Source: Saprospiraceae bacterium (GTDB taxonomy: Bacteria; Bacteroidota; Bacteroidia; Chitinophagales; Saprospiraceae). Taken from it: DNA of 38,870 nucleotides. Below are positions 1 through 8,423 of the stretch, piece by piece. Below the pieces are notes generated by a model. It searched no databases. It saw only the letters and a list, made by a program, of their open reading frames with translations, and had not been told where the DNA came from. The number at the start of each line of letters is the position of its first letter. Position 1 is the first letter of the stretch. Both the position numbers and the translations under genes were made by a program. Location of the stretch: contig JALWSS010000194.1 in the NCBI GenBank assembly GCA_026993525.1, forward strand, positions 1-38,870, given 5' to 3'.

Positions 1-71
1 GGACTCCGTCCGACATTTTTCCAGAAGGAATAACTTCGTTTGACGAGAATACCACTTTTTGCAGTGCACTC
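1..71. repeat. B-type TIR element, truncated by window edge
   Basis: Right-hand end of a dispersed element called B here. It matches the right half of the complete copy at 4277-4510, including the GTCCGACATTTTTCCAGAAG segment and the GACGAGAATACCACTTTTTG segment. It finishes in the terminal inverted repeat, seen here as TTTTTGCAGTGCACTC. No coding potential is apparent. The left half lies outside the window. Confidence 0.75.
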
Positions 72-77
72 AGGAAT

Positions 78-321
78 GAGTCCACTGCAAAAACCCCCAT
101 TTTTGAAGGAACCCATGTTTTTGGTCCCGAAAGCCTTCGGGATTGAATGGTTTTTTTCCCGAGCTTCTCTCGGGATTGAGATACGTCGTTGATTGTACTC
201 CCCCGAAAGCTTTCGGGGTTAAACATTCAATTATTTATCAACTTTCCGTCCCGATCCCGTCCCGAAATTCTTCGGGATCGGGAGCCTCGGGATTGGAAAT
301 ATCAATTTTTGCAGTGGACTC
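78..321. repeat. A-type TIR element, complete copy
   Basis: About 244 bp bounded by GAGTCCACTGCAAAAA and its inverse TTTTTGCAGTGGACTC, a 16-bp perfect terminal inverted repeat. The interior carries hairpin-forming palindromes at 126-141, 158-174, 201-218 (CCCCGAAAGCTTTCGGGG, perfect) and 261-276. Further A copies are at about 4040-4230, 4566-4821 and, old and inverted, 28244-28397. It encodes no transposase, so it is a non-autonomous repeat. Whether it moves is inference. Confidence 0.75.
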
Positions 322-352
322 AGGAATGATGAATGAAATGGGCTAGCTCCTC

Positions 353-436
353 CAAACCCTAAACCCTAAACTCTACACCCTAAACTCTACACCCCCGTCT
401 GGCCTGGCGCCAGCCGGACAGGCTACACCCTAAACC
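353..436. repeat. heptamer array (CCCTAAA / CTACACC) with an embedded palindrome
   Basis: Degenerate 7-bp tandem repeat lying directly downstream of the WG-repeat gene, which reads on the minus strand and stops at 442. A near-palindrome at 397-419 centred on TGGCGCCA interrupts it, and the array resumes after it. The unit is identical to plant-type telomere repeat CCCTAAA. The flanking genes are plainly bacterial, so this is coincidental local expansion. Confidence 0.8.
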
Positions 437-441
437 ATCCC

Positions 442-3400
442 TCACTCCTGCAATCCCCACACCCACTTCCCATTGAGGTCGAAGTAGCCCACCTTGTCGC
501 CTTGTTCCACGCGGAAGAGGCCTTCGCCGGCGTAGCTGATGTATTCGTAATCGGGTTGGAGGATGAGTTCACCCCGGAGGTTGGTCACGCCGTTGAAGCC
601 CCGGATTCGCACTTTGGCGAAGCCATCTTCGAACTGCTCGATGCGGTCGTATTTGGGAGGGATAATTTCGATGCCCTGCTGGTTGATGACGGCCCACCGG
701 CCGTCAATTTTCACCACGGCCATTCCGTAGCGGAAGCGGCTGGCTTTTTCGTAAAAGCCGTCGTAAAAGCGGTTTTGCTCGGTGATGTAGTAAAACTGGT
801 ACTTCTCATCGCGCACCAGTCCGCGGCCTTCGTTGAAATCAATGAGGCGGTTGATGCCGGGTTCAATGATGTAATTGCCCTGGTGGTCAATGAGTCCGGC
901 CCGGCGCCCGCCTTTGAAAACGATGGCTTTGCCCTGCTGAAAGTCCATGCACCGGCTGAACACCGGTTCGATCACGATTTTTCCGGAACGGTCAATGAAT
1001 CCGCAGCGGCCATCCACCCACACAGCCGCTTTCCCTTCGGAAAAATCGGAAGCTTTTCGGAAAGATGCCTTGATGGCCACCCGTCCGGCCGTATTGATGA
1101 AACCGAACGCATCGCCCAGTTGCACTTTTGCCAGCCCTTCGTGAAACTCACCGATGAAGCGGAAGGGGTCGGAAGTGATGAGGTCGCCACGCAGGTTGAG
1201 CAGGGCGTATTTCGTGGGCGAGCCACCCAGGGCTACCACCGCCAGGCCGTTGCCGTCAAATTTTCCGATGGAAAGGAAGCGGGGCCTGGAAATGTAATTG
1301 CCCCCGGTATCTATCAGTCCGGCACGCATGTAATCGCCCGCCATCTTCTCAACCACCGCCACACCCCGGTCGAACTCATGGGCCCTCGGGAACTGCGGTT
1401 CTATGGCCCACTGCCCGGTGCGGTTGATGTAGCCGTAAAAAGGTCCGGCTTTTTTGGCAGGGGCCAGGCCGTTGCCAAAGCGGCCTGCTTTGGCGTATTG
1501 AAAAGGCAGTTCCTCGTTGCCGTTCTTGTCTATGTAGCCCCATTTGGAGCCGAGGCGTACGGCTGCAAGCCCTTCACTGAACCCGGAGACTTCGTCAAAG
1601 CGACAGGGTACCACCTCCAGGCCGTTGCGGTCCACAAAGCCCCAGCGGCCGCTGCGCTTCACAGCCAGCCTTCCTTCGGTAAATGAGCCGAGTGCTTCGT
1701 ACCGGGCGCTGACGGCCAGTTGGCCGAGCGAGTCAATCAGCCCGTATTTGTGTTCTTTTTTGAAAATGCGGAGCACCTTGTTGCCGGTGTTTTCCATGAA
1801 GCCCAGCTCGTCGAAACGGCAGGGCAGCACTTCTTTGCCGGCCTTGTTCACCATGCCCCATTTGTCATCCTGGGCCACAATGCCCACCTCGTTCACGAAA
1901 TCCCTGGCGAAACTGTATTGCGGAGCGACCCGGAAATTGCCGAGGGTGTCAATGTACCCCCATTTGCAATCCCGGCAAGTGAGCAGACCCCGGGCCTCCA
2001 GGTCGAGGTCGTATTGGGTGTAATCCGTCAGTGAAACCGGGATCATGTGCGAGGAAAGGTATTCTTTGAGCAAGCCCAGGTGGCGGTCCGTGCGGGGCGG
2101 CACTGCGCTCAGCCGGCCTTTGAGAGAAGCCCTGGCGAGGCCATCCCTGTATTCACCGATGTAGGCAAAGCCTTTCAGCAGCACCTTGCCAATTTTGTTG
2201 ACCAGTCCATGCCTTCCGTCGGAAAAAATGCAGCGGGCAGCGGGCAGCCCATCGTAGAAATCGTCCAGCCGGATGTCCACAATGTCCACTTCGTGAACCA
2301 GCAGGCCGGTATCGTTCTGCACCAGGCCGTAAGCCATTTCATAACGGAAGCTGGTGCGGTCAAAAACCACGGGTTGCGACTGCTGCACTCCGGCCAGGGT
2401 CAGGCCGATATCTCTGAGCACCTGCACTTCGTCAAAGGAGGGTTCAATTTGCACTTCCCCGTTGTCGAGGCGGCGCAGGCCCCATTTGTTGTGTTTGTTG
2501 GAATAAAACCACTCGAATTTTTCGAGCTGGTAGATGTTCTGGTTCCAGGTCGGAAACCAGTCTCGGCTGCCGTCGGGCACCACCCTGATGGAGAAAAAAT
2601 TACCGAAGGCATTTTCATCGTCGAGGTAGCCCCTGTTGTCGAGGTGAAAGACGGTCAGTTTACCACCTGCCAGGGCCCTGATCTCCCGTTCTTTCAGTTC
2701 CAGGTTGTCGTAGAGCGGGTCCACGATTTTGAACCCGAAAGCATTCACGGCCCCTCGCAGGCCATTGGCAATGACCACCGCCACGTTGCCGCTCAGCGGC
2801 GAAATGTAGTCGTATTCAAAAGGCAGGATCAACTCGTCGTCGTGGCCCACCAGGCCCCAGCGGTTGTTCATCTTTACCCGGAATATTTCACCACTGAAGG
2901 CCTGCACCTCGTCGTACTGGGGCGAGAGCACCGTTTTGCCACAGTGGTCAATCAGGCCCATCCGGCGGTTTTTCCGGCACAGGGCATATTCATCAGAAAA
3001 CGGGTAGTAATTGTCGTGTTCGCCTTCGGCAACCACTTTGTAATAAAGCAGCGAGAAAAGGGTTGTTTTTCCGTCGGAGATGAGCTTGAGGTAGTTGTCG
3101 GAAAGCTTGCTGAAATACTGGTAGCGGGGTTCCAGAATTTCGGTGCCGGTGTCGTCGCAGGCTCCCCATCGCAGGTTCTTTTTTGCGAAGAAGAGAAAAT
3201 CGTTGTAGGGCCTGATCTCACTGGCCACGGGCTTCAGAATGACTTTGCCGTTTTCGTGCAGCAGCCCGAAACGTTCGTTCTGCCGGGTGAGAATGTAGGT
3301 GCCGGTCATCCATTCCGGCAGTGGTTTCAGCACCTTCAGTTCATCGTATTTCGGTTCTGCCAGCAAGCGGCCATCGGCGCTCACCAGGCCCCACAGCCCG

Positions 3401-3819
3401 TTTTTGCTGAAGCTGATGGCCCGCCAGTTTCCGTTCCGCAAGACTTCCACCTGGTCGTAGCCGGGTGCCAGCACCATCCGGCCGGCCATGTCAACCACTT
3501 TCCACTCGCCGTGCTCCATCACAGCCAGGAAGAGGGAGTCCAGCACCTTGAGGTCGTCGTATCCGGGAGGTACCACCTCTTCACCCGTCTTCGACAACAG
3601 CCCTACCCTGCCCTGGCGCTGCATCACGGCATAGCCGTAATGTTTGAACTCACCAATGGCATCGTAAATGGCAGGCCTTACCAGGTAGCCCCCGGCATTC
3701 ATCAGGCCCCATTTCTTGTTTTGCTTGATGGGAAATACCGTCTGCGCCTTCATTGCCGAAGGCAAGAAATGACATAAGATCAGGAGTATTGAAAAAACAG
3801 GCGCCGTACGAGAAAACAT
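442..3819 (-). CDS. secreted WG-repeat protein (about two dozen repeats)
   Basis: 1125 residues starting at the ATG at 3819; an in-frame TTG lies just upstream. The N-terminus is a Sec signal peptide (about residues 1-26, hydrophobic core then A-x-A-Q), so the protein is exported. Nearly all the rest is tandem WG/KWG-type repeats of about 45-55 residues. Each has the pattern (K/R)-W-G-(L/Y/F)-(I/V)-(D/N)..G-(K/N), followed by a P..(Y/F)D or F-x-E-G motif; I count about 25 recognisable units, several degenerate. WG repeats are common in Bacteroidota, have no known enzymatic activity, and are thought to form propeller- or ligand-binding surfaces. No T9SS sorting domain is visible at the C-terminus, which ends within a repeat. 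The gene stands alone between repeat-rich noncoding regions. Function is unknown. Confidence 0.9.
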   Translation of the reverse strand: MFSRTAPVFSILLILCHFLPSAMKAQTVFPIKQNKKWGLMNAGGYLVRPAIYDAIGEFKHYGYAVMQRQGRVGLLSKTGEEVVPPGYDDLKVLDSLFLAVMEHGEWKVVDMAGRMVLAPGYDQVEVLRNGNWRAISFSKNGLWGLVSADGRLLAEPKYDELKVLKPLPEWMTGTYILTRQNERFGLLHENGKVILKPVASEIRPYNDFLFFAKKNLRWGACDDTGTEILEPRYQYFSKLSDNYLKLISDGKTTLFSLLYYKVVAEGEHDNYYPFSDEYALCRKNRRMGLIDHCGKTVLSPQYDEVQAFSGEIFRVKMNNRWGLVGHDDELILPFEYDYISPLSGNVAVVIANGLRGAVNAFGFKIVDPLYDNLELKEREIRALAGGKLTVFHLDNRGYLDDENAFGNFFSIRVVPDGSRDWFPTWNQNIYQLEKFEWFYSNKHNKWGLRRLDNGEVQIEPSFDEVQVLRDIGLTLAGVQQSQPVVFDRTSFRYEMAYGLVQNDTGLLVHEVDIVDIRLDDFYDGLPAARCIFSDGRHGLVNKIGKVLLKGFAYIGEYRDGLARASLKGRLSAVPPRTDRHLGLLKEYLSSHMIPVSLTDYTQYDLDLEARGLLTCRDCKWGYIDTLGNFRVAPQYSFARDFVNEVGIVAQDDKWGMVNKAGKEVLPCRFDELGFMENTGNKVLRIFKKEHKYGLIDSLGQLAVSARYEALGSFTEGRLAVKRSGRWGFVDRNGLEVVPCRFDEVSGFSEGLAAVRLGSKWGYIDKNGNEELPFQYAKAGRFGNGLAPAKKAGPFYGYINRTGQWAIEPQFPRAHEFDRGVAVVEKMAGDYMRAGLIDTGGNYISRPRFLSIGKFDGNGLAVVALGGSPTKYALLNLRGDLITSDPFRFIGEFHEGLAKVQLGDAFGFINTAGRVAIKASFRKASDFSEGKAAVWVDGRCGFIDRSGKIVIEPVFSRCMDFQQGKAIVFKGGRRAGLIDHQGNYIIEPGINRLIDFNEGRGLVRDEKYQFYYITEQNRFYDGFYEKASRFRYGMAVVKIDGRWAVINQQGIEIIPPKYDRIEQFEDGFAKVRIRGFNGVTNLRGELILQPDYEYISYAGEGLFRVEQGDKVGYFDLNGKWVWGLQE

Positions 3820-3973
3820 CAAGGTTCCGGTTTTCTGCGAACAAGTTGATTTTAATCAGCAGACCGTCAATTTGACAGGTAATTGTTTTGCAAAGGAAGA
3901 AAATATCCGAATGATATAACCCGGTGCACCCAAAAGAAACGCAAGTTGCCCGACAAGCGGTGCTTTGTTAACA

Positions 3974-4039
3974 GAATTGGTGGAATTGAAGAATCGAGGA
4001 TTTGAGGAATCGAGGATTTGAGGAATCGAGGATTTGAGA
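3974..4039. repeat. octamer array (GAGGAATC / GAGGATTT)
   Basis: Imperfect 8-bp tandem repeat that leads into the palindrome GCCCCGATGGCTATCGGGGC at 4040-4059, where an A-type element follows. The plus strand carries a TGA every 8 bp and so has stops in all three frames. The complementary strand is open and gives spurious ORFs. Confidence 0.8.
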
Positions 4040-4230
4040 GCCCCGATGGCTATCGGGGCAAAAACCCCCATTTTCGAAGGAAACCATGTTTTTTGAGGTT
4101 TTTGAATGGATTTTTGAGGTTTTTGAGATGCGTCGCTGATTGAACTTTAGAATGTTAAACATTCAATTATTAGTCAACTGTTCATCAGCTTTCCGTCGTA
4201 ATTGGAAATACCACTTTTTGCAGTGGACTC
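4040..4230. repeat. A-type TIR element, copy with altered left end
   Basis: Matches the A element at 78-321 from CAAAAACCCCCATTTT onwards and ends in the same TTTTTGCAGTGGACTC terminus. The first about 10 bp of the usual left terminus are replaced by a 20-bp perfect palindrome at 4040-4059. The two internal palindrome sites of the 78-321 copy are empty or replaced here, so the copy is shorter. Confidence 0.7.
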
Positions 4231-4276
4231 AGGATTTGAGGAATCGAAGAATCGAGGATTTGAAGAATCGAGGATT

Positions 4277-4510
4277 GAGTGCACTGCAAAAACCCTTAAC
4301 TCATTAATTCCGACGGGAATTTGAATGCTCACATGCCGGACGGAGTCCGGCTGGATGAGGCACCGGACATCCCGAGTCCATCTCGGGAGGCGCCAGCAGT
4401 GACGCTGGTTCCGGACTCCGTCCGGGACCATATCTTGTCGGACTCTGTCCGACATTTTTCCAGAAGGAATAACCTCTTTTGACGAGAATACCACTTTTTG
4501 CAGTGGACTC
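4277..4510. repeat. B-type TIR element, complete, + orientation
   Basis: 234 bp bounded by GAGTGCACTGCAAAAA and TTTTTGCAGTGGACTC. The interior is a chain of hairpins: GCCGGACGGAGTCCGGC, a CCCGAG..CTCGGG stem at 4371-4387, a CCAGC..GCTGG stem, CCGGACTCCGTCCGG and GTCGGACTCTGTCCGAC. An inverted copy lies at 4864-5110, so the pair could form a long cruciform or recombine to invert the DNA between them. Octamer array fills 4231-4276 on its left. Confidence 0.75.
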
Positions 4511-4565
4511 AGGAATTGAGCCCCGAAAGCTTTCGGGGGAGGATTTGAGGAATTGAGGATTGAGA
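4511..4565. repeat. octamer array interrupted by palindrome
   Basis: Short GAGGATTT/GAGGAATT array linking a B and an A element. It is split by the perfect palindrome CCCCGAAAGCTTTCGGGG at 4521-4538, and the array resumes after it. Confidence 0.7.
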
Positions 4566-4821
4566 GCCCCGATGGCTATCGGGGCAAAAACCCCCATTTT
4601 CGAAGGAAACCATGTTTTTTGGTCCCGAAAGCCGATACCGAAAGCTTTCGGTATCGGCTTCGGGATTAAATGGTTTTTTTCCCGAGCTTCTCTCGGGATT
4701 GAGATACGTCGTTGATTGTACTCCCCCGAAGCCGATAGCTATCGGCTTTCGGGGATAAACATTCAATTATTGGTCAATCATTCAACAACTTTCCGTCGCA
4801 AATGGAAATATCACTTTTTGC
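4566..4821. repeat. A-type TIR element with enlarged nested palindromes
   Basis: Same element as 78-321, but two internal palindrome sites are longer. At 4624-4664 a CCCGAAAGCC..GGCTTCGGG stem encloses CCGAAAGCTTTCGG. At 4724-4754 a 31-bp palindrome has GATAGCTATC at its centre. The short stem at 4681-4697 is unchanged from the copy at 158-174. Both ends are modified: the left begins with the palindrome at 4566-4585 and the right runs into a palindrome at 4821-4852. Confidence 0.7.
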
Positions 4822-4863
4822 CCCGATATCCCGAAAACCTTCGGGATCGGGGGACTTATTCCT

Positions 4864-5110
4864 GAGTCCCCTGCAAAAAGTGGTATTCTCGTCAAAAGAG
4901 GTTATTCCTTCTGGAAAAATGTCGGACAGAGTCCGACAAGATATGGTCCCGGACATCCCGAAGAAATTTCGGGAGGAACCAGCGTGGTTGCTGGCGCCTC
5001 CCGAAATATCTTCGGGACGTCCGGTGCCTCTTCCAGCCGGACTCCGTCCGGCATGTGAGCATTCAAATTTCTGTCGGAATTAATGAATTTGGGGTTTTTG
5101 CAGTGGACTC
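4864..5110. repeat. B-type TIR element, inverted copy
   Basis: About 247 bp, the reverse complement of 4277-4510 with modest divergence. It starts GAGTCCCCTGCAAAAA and ends TTTTTGCAGTGGACTC. Internal hairpins correspond, but two of them (around 4957-4975 and 5000-5018) have become CCCGAA..TTCGGG types. No coding potential is apparent. Confidence 0.75.
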
Positions 5111-5243
5111 ATTCCTCAGTTCTTCAGTTCTTCAGTTCCTCGATTCCTCAGTTCTTCAGTTCCTCAGTTCTTCAGTTCCTCAGTTCCTCAGTTCCTCCCC
5201 GGTGCCGATACTTATCGGCATCGGGACTCAGTTCCTCAATTCC
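5111..5243. repeat. octamer array (CAGTTCCT / CAGTTCTT)
   Basis: 8-bp tandem array that begins at the stop codon of the RNA ligase-like gene, which reads on the minus strand and stops at 5244. A nested palindrome near 5200-5226 (GCCGATACTTATCGGC core) interrupts it. Read on the minus strand the unit is AGGAACTG with TGA every 8 bp. Confidence 0.8.
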
Positions 5244-5774
5244 TCAAAACAAAAACTCCTGCTCGACGTGCCAGCGGCGGTCGTGATGGTGGAGCAATAC
5301 CAGCTTGTCCACCAGAAATTTACGGCGGTATTGCCGGCGTGAAAAGTAGTCCCAGGCTTTGTAATAAGCATCCCGTTTCAGGTCCCGGTGGGCGATGGTC
5401 ATGTGCGGATGAAAGCGTGCAGCCCGCTCGTCGTGGTAGTTCAGTGCCGACTCCAACTTGCGAAGGAGTGAAGCATGCAAGGCCTCCAGGTCTTTGTTTT
5501 TCTGAACATCAACGAAGATGACCCGTGGGGGGAAGGAGGAAAAATCTTTCAACACCACCTCGAATGGCGTCTGGCCAGGGGCGAACAGGTCGAGCACATT
5601 CCGAAGTGCCGGCAATTGCTCTTCAGGCCACCTGTGCGGAGGGATGAGGGTAATGTGCGGCGGCGATTTGAGGGCGTGTCCTGCGCCAAAGTGCCGCTGG
5701 CAGTATTGCTTGAAAGCAGTTACTTCTTTCTGGACTTTCTCATCCGGCATTACGGCTATGAAGTACAAGCTCAT
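5244..5774 (-). CDS. 2'-5' RNA ligase / cyclic phosphodiesterase-like (2H family) protein
   Basis: 176 residues from the ATG at 5774. An upstream in-frame start at 5894 would lie inside the preceding peptidase gene and adds no conserved sequence. The two H-x-T catalytic motifs of the 2H phosphoesterase superfamily are present: H40-I-T42 in SPPHITLI and H124-M-T126 in FHPHMTIAHRD. The length of about 175-180 residues is typical. Family members act on 2'-5' or cyclic phosphodiester bonds in RNA or nucleotides; the substrate here cannot be read from sequence. There is no signal peptide, so it is cytoplasmic. Its start is 22 bp after the M14 peptidase stop, which suggests co-transcription with the peptidases. 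The gene ends exactly where an octamer repeat begins. Confidence 0.85.
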   Translation of the reverse strand: MSLYFIAVMPDEKVQKEVTAFKQYCQRHFGAGHALKSPPHITLIPPHRWPEEQLPALRNVLDLFAPGQTPFEVVLKDFSSFPPRVIFVDVQKNKDLEALHASLLRKLESALNYHDERAARFHPHMTIAHRDLKRDAYYKAWDYFSRRQYRRKFLVDKLVLLHHHDRRWHVEQEFLF

Positions 5775-5796
5775 TGTAAAACGATTTGAGCGCACC

Positions 5797-8358
5797 TCAG
5801 CCCGGCACATCCACCAGGCTGCCAAAGAAGAGGGCGTTGAAGAACAGGCGGTTGGTGCCGTACCAGAAGCCTCTGAAGTTGGGATTGTCAACAAAGAGGA
5901 TGGCGCGCCCGCGCCCCACCCTGCTCACCAGCAGCGAGGCGGTGTTGGCCACCGATGGCAGGTTGTCCGGATGCACATAACCGTCAATCTGAGGCCCATT
6001 GCCGTACGCCACCACGGTGCTGAAAGGATTTTCCGAAGGCTCTGCAAAGATTTCGTGGTTGCGATAGACGGGCAGCCGGCGGTCTTTCAGGCCAAAGGCC
6101 AGGGGGTGACTGATGTCGGCATCGGCCATGAAAACCACCCCGCCGATGCGCTTTGAACCCAGTATTTCCCGGGCCCTTTCAAAATCGGTTCGCTTCGCAA
6201 TGGGGCGTTCTCCTTCGGGCTTTTCCCGGAGTTTTGCATCCACCAGATTGCGCTCGATTGCCCAGCGGGTGGCCTGCCGGATGGTGATGAGCGTGTTGCC
6301 GCCTGAAAGCCAGTTTCTCAAGTCTGCCAGCTGCCGGTCGGAAAAATCGTAGCGACCGGAAACCAGCACCAGCGTGTTGTAATTGTGCAGGTTGAGGCGC
6401 CGCAGATCATTCACATCCACTTTGGTGATGGGCATTCCCACCCGTTGATCCAACAGGTGCCAGACCTCGCCCGCTTCATAACCCGAAACGCCTTCGCCCA
6501 CTATCATCACCGCTTTGGGCATCTGTACCGTCTCAAACCGGCGGCTGCCGAGGTCTATACCCTCCAGGCTCCGCCCCGATGAAACGGCATAAATCCGGAT
6601 GCCGTGCTGCTCATGGGCTTGTTGCATGAGCGCTTGCAAGCGGTCCTGGCCCAGGCCCTGATCGGCCACGGAAATGAGCAGGGTGCCACGGCCGAAGGAG
6701 CGCCTGCCCGCACTCGTCTGAGCATCGAAAGGTGCAAAAGCCGTTTTCACGTGCACGCCGTTGCGAAGCAAAAAATACAATGCGCCGGGAGCGGCGTAAT
6801 CCTTCCAGGGAATCAGCCAGGCGTACTCAGCCGCTGGCACCGGCACCACCGGCCGGGCTGTGTCATCTTCTGACAATGGGCGGCCCAATTTGGGCAATTG
6901 CCGCAGGCGATGGTAATCGAGGTCAAAAGCGAGGGCGACCGTCCAGGCAGAGGCATCGTAGAACACGCTGTCGGGGATGTCCTCATTGGTGCGGGGCTCG
7001 AAAAAGCTCATGGCCATGCGCCACTGTGTTTGTGCCGAAGGCACTACGAAAGCCCGCTCCGCCTTCCAGGTTTTGTTTCCTTCGGTAAAATCCTCTGCCA
7101 GCCGGTAGGCTTCAATATGGTGGTGCCGCAGCAGGTCCAGGAATGCCCGCATGCGGGTGGGGTCCTGCCAATCGTCAAACACCCAGCCTTTCACCGGTGT
7201 TTTCCGGGCCTGTTCCAGTGCCGATTCAAAAAACCAACGCTGGTATTCCAAAAGTTTCCGGCGGTTTTTTACGGCCGCCTGGATGGTGGCCATGCTGGTG
7301 CGCAACTGGTTTCGAATGGTAAATGCAAACGAGAGTTTTTCCGTGCTGGTGCTTTGCAGGTGGCCCCGGGAGCTTGCCTGTTCAAAAAGCAACCCCAGCC
7401 CGCCCTCTATATCCGGGTAGGTGGAGCCATATCCGGGATAGCTGTTGTCGTAGCTTTCGCGGGTGTAATAGAGCGACCCGATGTCGTCCAGGGCATCCCG
7501 GTAGTATTCTGCAAATAGGTTGTTCAGCTCGTCGTAATTGCGGCGGGGCACCAACGGATTTTCCGAACCAAAGGGCTCCGTCGGCTCAAAAAAATAGGTG
7601 GAATTGGTGCCCATTTCGTGATAATCGGTGGCCACATTGGGCAGCCACTTGTGATAGAATTGCACCCTGTTGCGGCTCTCCACATGGGTCAGTGGCAGCC
7701 AGTCCCTGTTCAGGTCAAACCAGTAGTGGTTGGTTCGGCCACCGGGCCAGACTTCGTTGTGCTCCCGGTCCAGCGGGTCGGCCACGGGTGGGTTGGCCAG
7801 GTGCATGTTGGCCCAGTGGGTGTGGCGGTCACGGCCATCGGGATTGTACACCGGGTCAATGTGAACCACGGCATTTTGGAGGTAGCCAGCCACCTGCGGC
7901 GATTGCGAAGCGACCAACCACCAGGCCGTGAGCATGGCTGCCTCGGCGCTGGAAGCCTCGTTGCCGTGCACGCCGTAGCCCATGAGCACCACCACGGGTT
8001 CCTTTCCGGCATCCGGCATCTTTTCTTCTGGTTCCGAAAACAGGAGGTGCTGCTGCCGGATGTCCTCCAGCCGGGCCAGATTTTCCGGATCGCTCACCGT
8101 GAGTACCACCTGCGGGCGGTGCTCCCAGGTGTACCCGATAACCTGAAACTGCGCCTTCGGTGAAACTTCGGCCAGGTATTGAAAATAGGCCACCAGCCGG
8201 TCGTGGCGGGTGTGGCGCCGGCCAATTTCGTAGCCGAGGAATTCGGCAGGCCGCTGAATGGAGTTGTCAAACTTCTCCCCTTCGGGAAAAAAGTAACCGG
8301 TTTGACCAAAAGAGGTCGTTGCCAGAATGGTGAAGAAAAGGAAAGCGATGCAGCGCAT
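5797..8358 (-). CDS. M14 family zinc carboxypeptidase-like exported protein
   Basis: 853 residues with a short signal peptide (about residues 1-18, ending S-F-G-Q). The M14 fold has its zinc ligands: H131-x-x-E134 in GVHGNEASS and H247 in TDYHEMGTN. The catalytic Glu is probably E326 in LLFEQASS. FDLNRDW (214-220) is characteristic of the Bacteroidota subgroup. About 450 residues follow the catalytic domain, including a glutamine-amidotransferase-like beta/alpha segment (around 620-700) and a C-terminal beta-rich end. This layout is usual for large periplasmic M14 proteins of the phylum. It probably trims peptides outside the cytoplasm. It lies 65 bp after the P1 peptidase and 22 bp before the RNA ligase-like gene, so the three probably form one operon. 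Confidence 0.9.
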   Translation of the reverse strand: MRCIAFLFFTILATTSFGQTGYFFPEGEKFDNSIQRPAEFLGYEIGRRHTRHDRLVAYFQYLAEVSPKAQFQVIGYTWEHRPQVVLTVSDPENLARLEDIRQQHLLFSEPEEKMPDAGKEPVVVLMGYGVHGNEASSAEAAMLTAWWLVASQSPQVAGYLQNAVVHIDPVYNPDGRDRHTHWANMHLANPPVADPLDREHNEVWPGGRTNHYWFDLNRDWLPLTHVESRNRVQFYHKWLPNVATDYHEMGTNSTYFFEPTEPFGSENPLVPRRNYDELNNLFAEYYRDALDDIGSLYYTRESYDNSYPGYGSTYPDIEGGLGLLFEQASSRGHLQSTSTEKLSFAFTIRNQLRTSMATIQAAVKNRRKLLEYQRWFFESALEQARKTPVKGWVFDDWQDPTRMRAFLDLLRHHHIEAYRLAEDFTEGNKTWKAERAFVVPSAQTQWRMAMSFFEPRTNEDIPDSVFYDASAWTVALAFDLDYHRLRQLPKLGRPLSEDDTARPVVPVPAAEYAWLIPWKDYAAPGALYFLLRNGVHVKTAFAPFDAQTSAGRRSFGRGTLLISVADQGLGQDRLQALMQQAHEQHGIRIYAVSSGRSLEGIDLGSRRFETVQMPKAVMIVGEGVSGYEAGEVWHLLDQRVGMPITKVDVNDLRRLNLHNYNTLVLVSGRYDFSDRQLADLRNWLSGGNTLITIRQATRWAIERNLVDAKLREKPEGERPIAKRTDFERAREILGSKRIGGVVFMADADISHPLAFGLKDRRLPVYRNHEIFAEPSENPFSTVVAYGNGPQIDGYVHPDNLPSVANTASLLVSRVGRGRAILFVDNPNFRGFWYGTNRLFFNALFFGSLVDVPG

Positions 8359-8423
8359 AGAAAGGTTGTTGGTTTTATGAATTTGGGAAACAGTATATCA
8401 CCGCCTCCCACCCGTACAGTCAG

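Noticed and set aside
2047-3777. Long open frame (576 codons) opposite the WG-repeat gene
   Set aside because: Antisense shadow of a GC-rich, codon-biased gene; no signal, domain or ribosome site. Another at 502-1686 is the same case.
3974-5243. Integron cassette array (attC sites)
   Set aside because: No attC core sites and no cassette ORFs; repeats have TIRs and palindromes but no integrase context.
5055-5342. Ser/Phe-rich reading frames in octamer arrays
   Set aside because: Translated tandem repeat (S-S-V-P-Q-F-L type). The same artefact extends several true genes at their 5' ends (13380, 16162).
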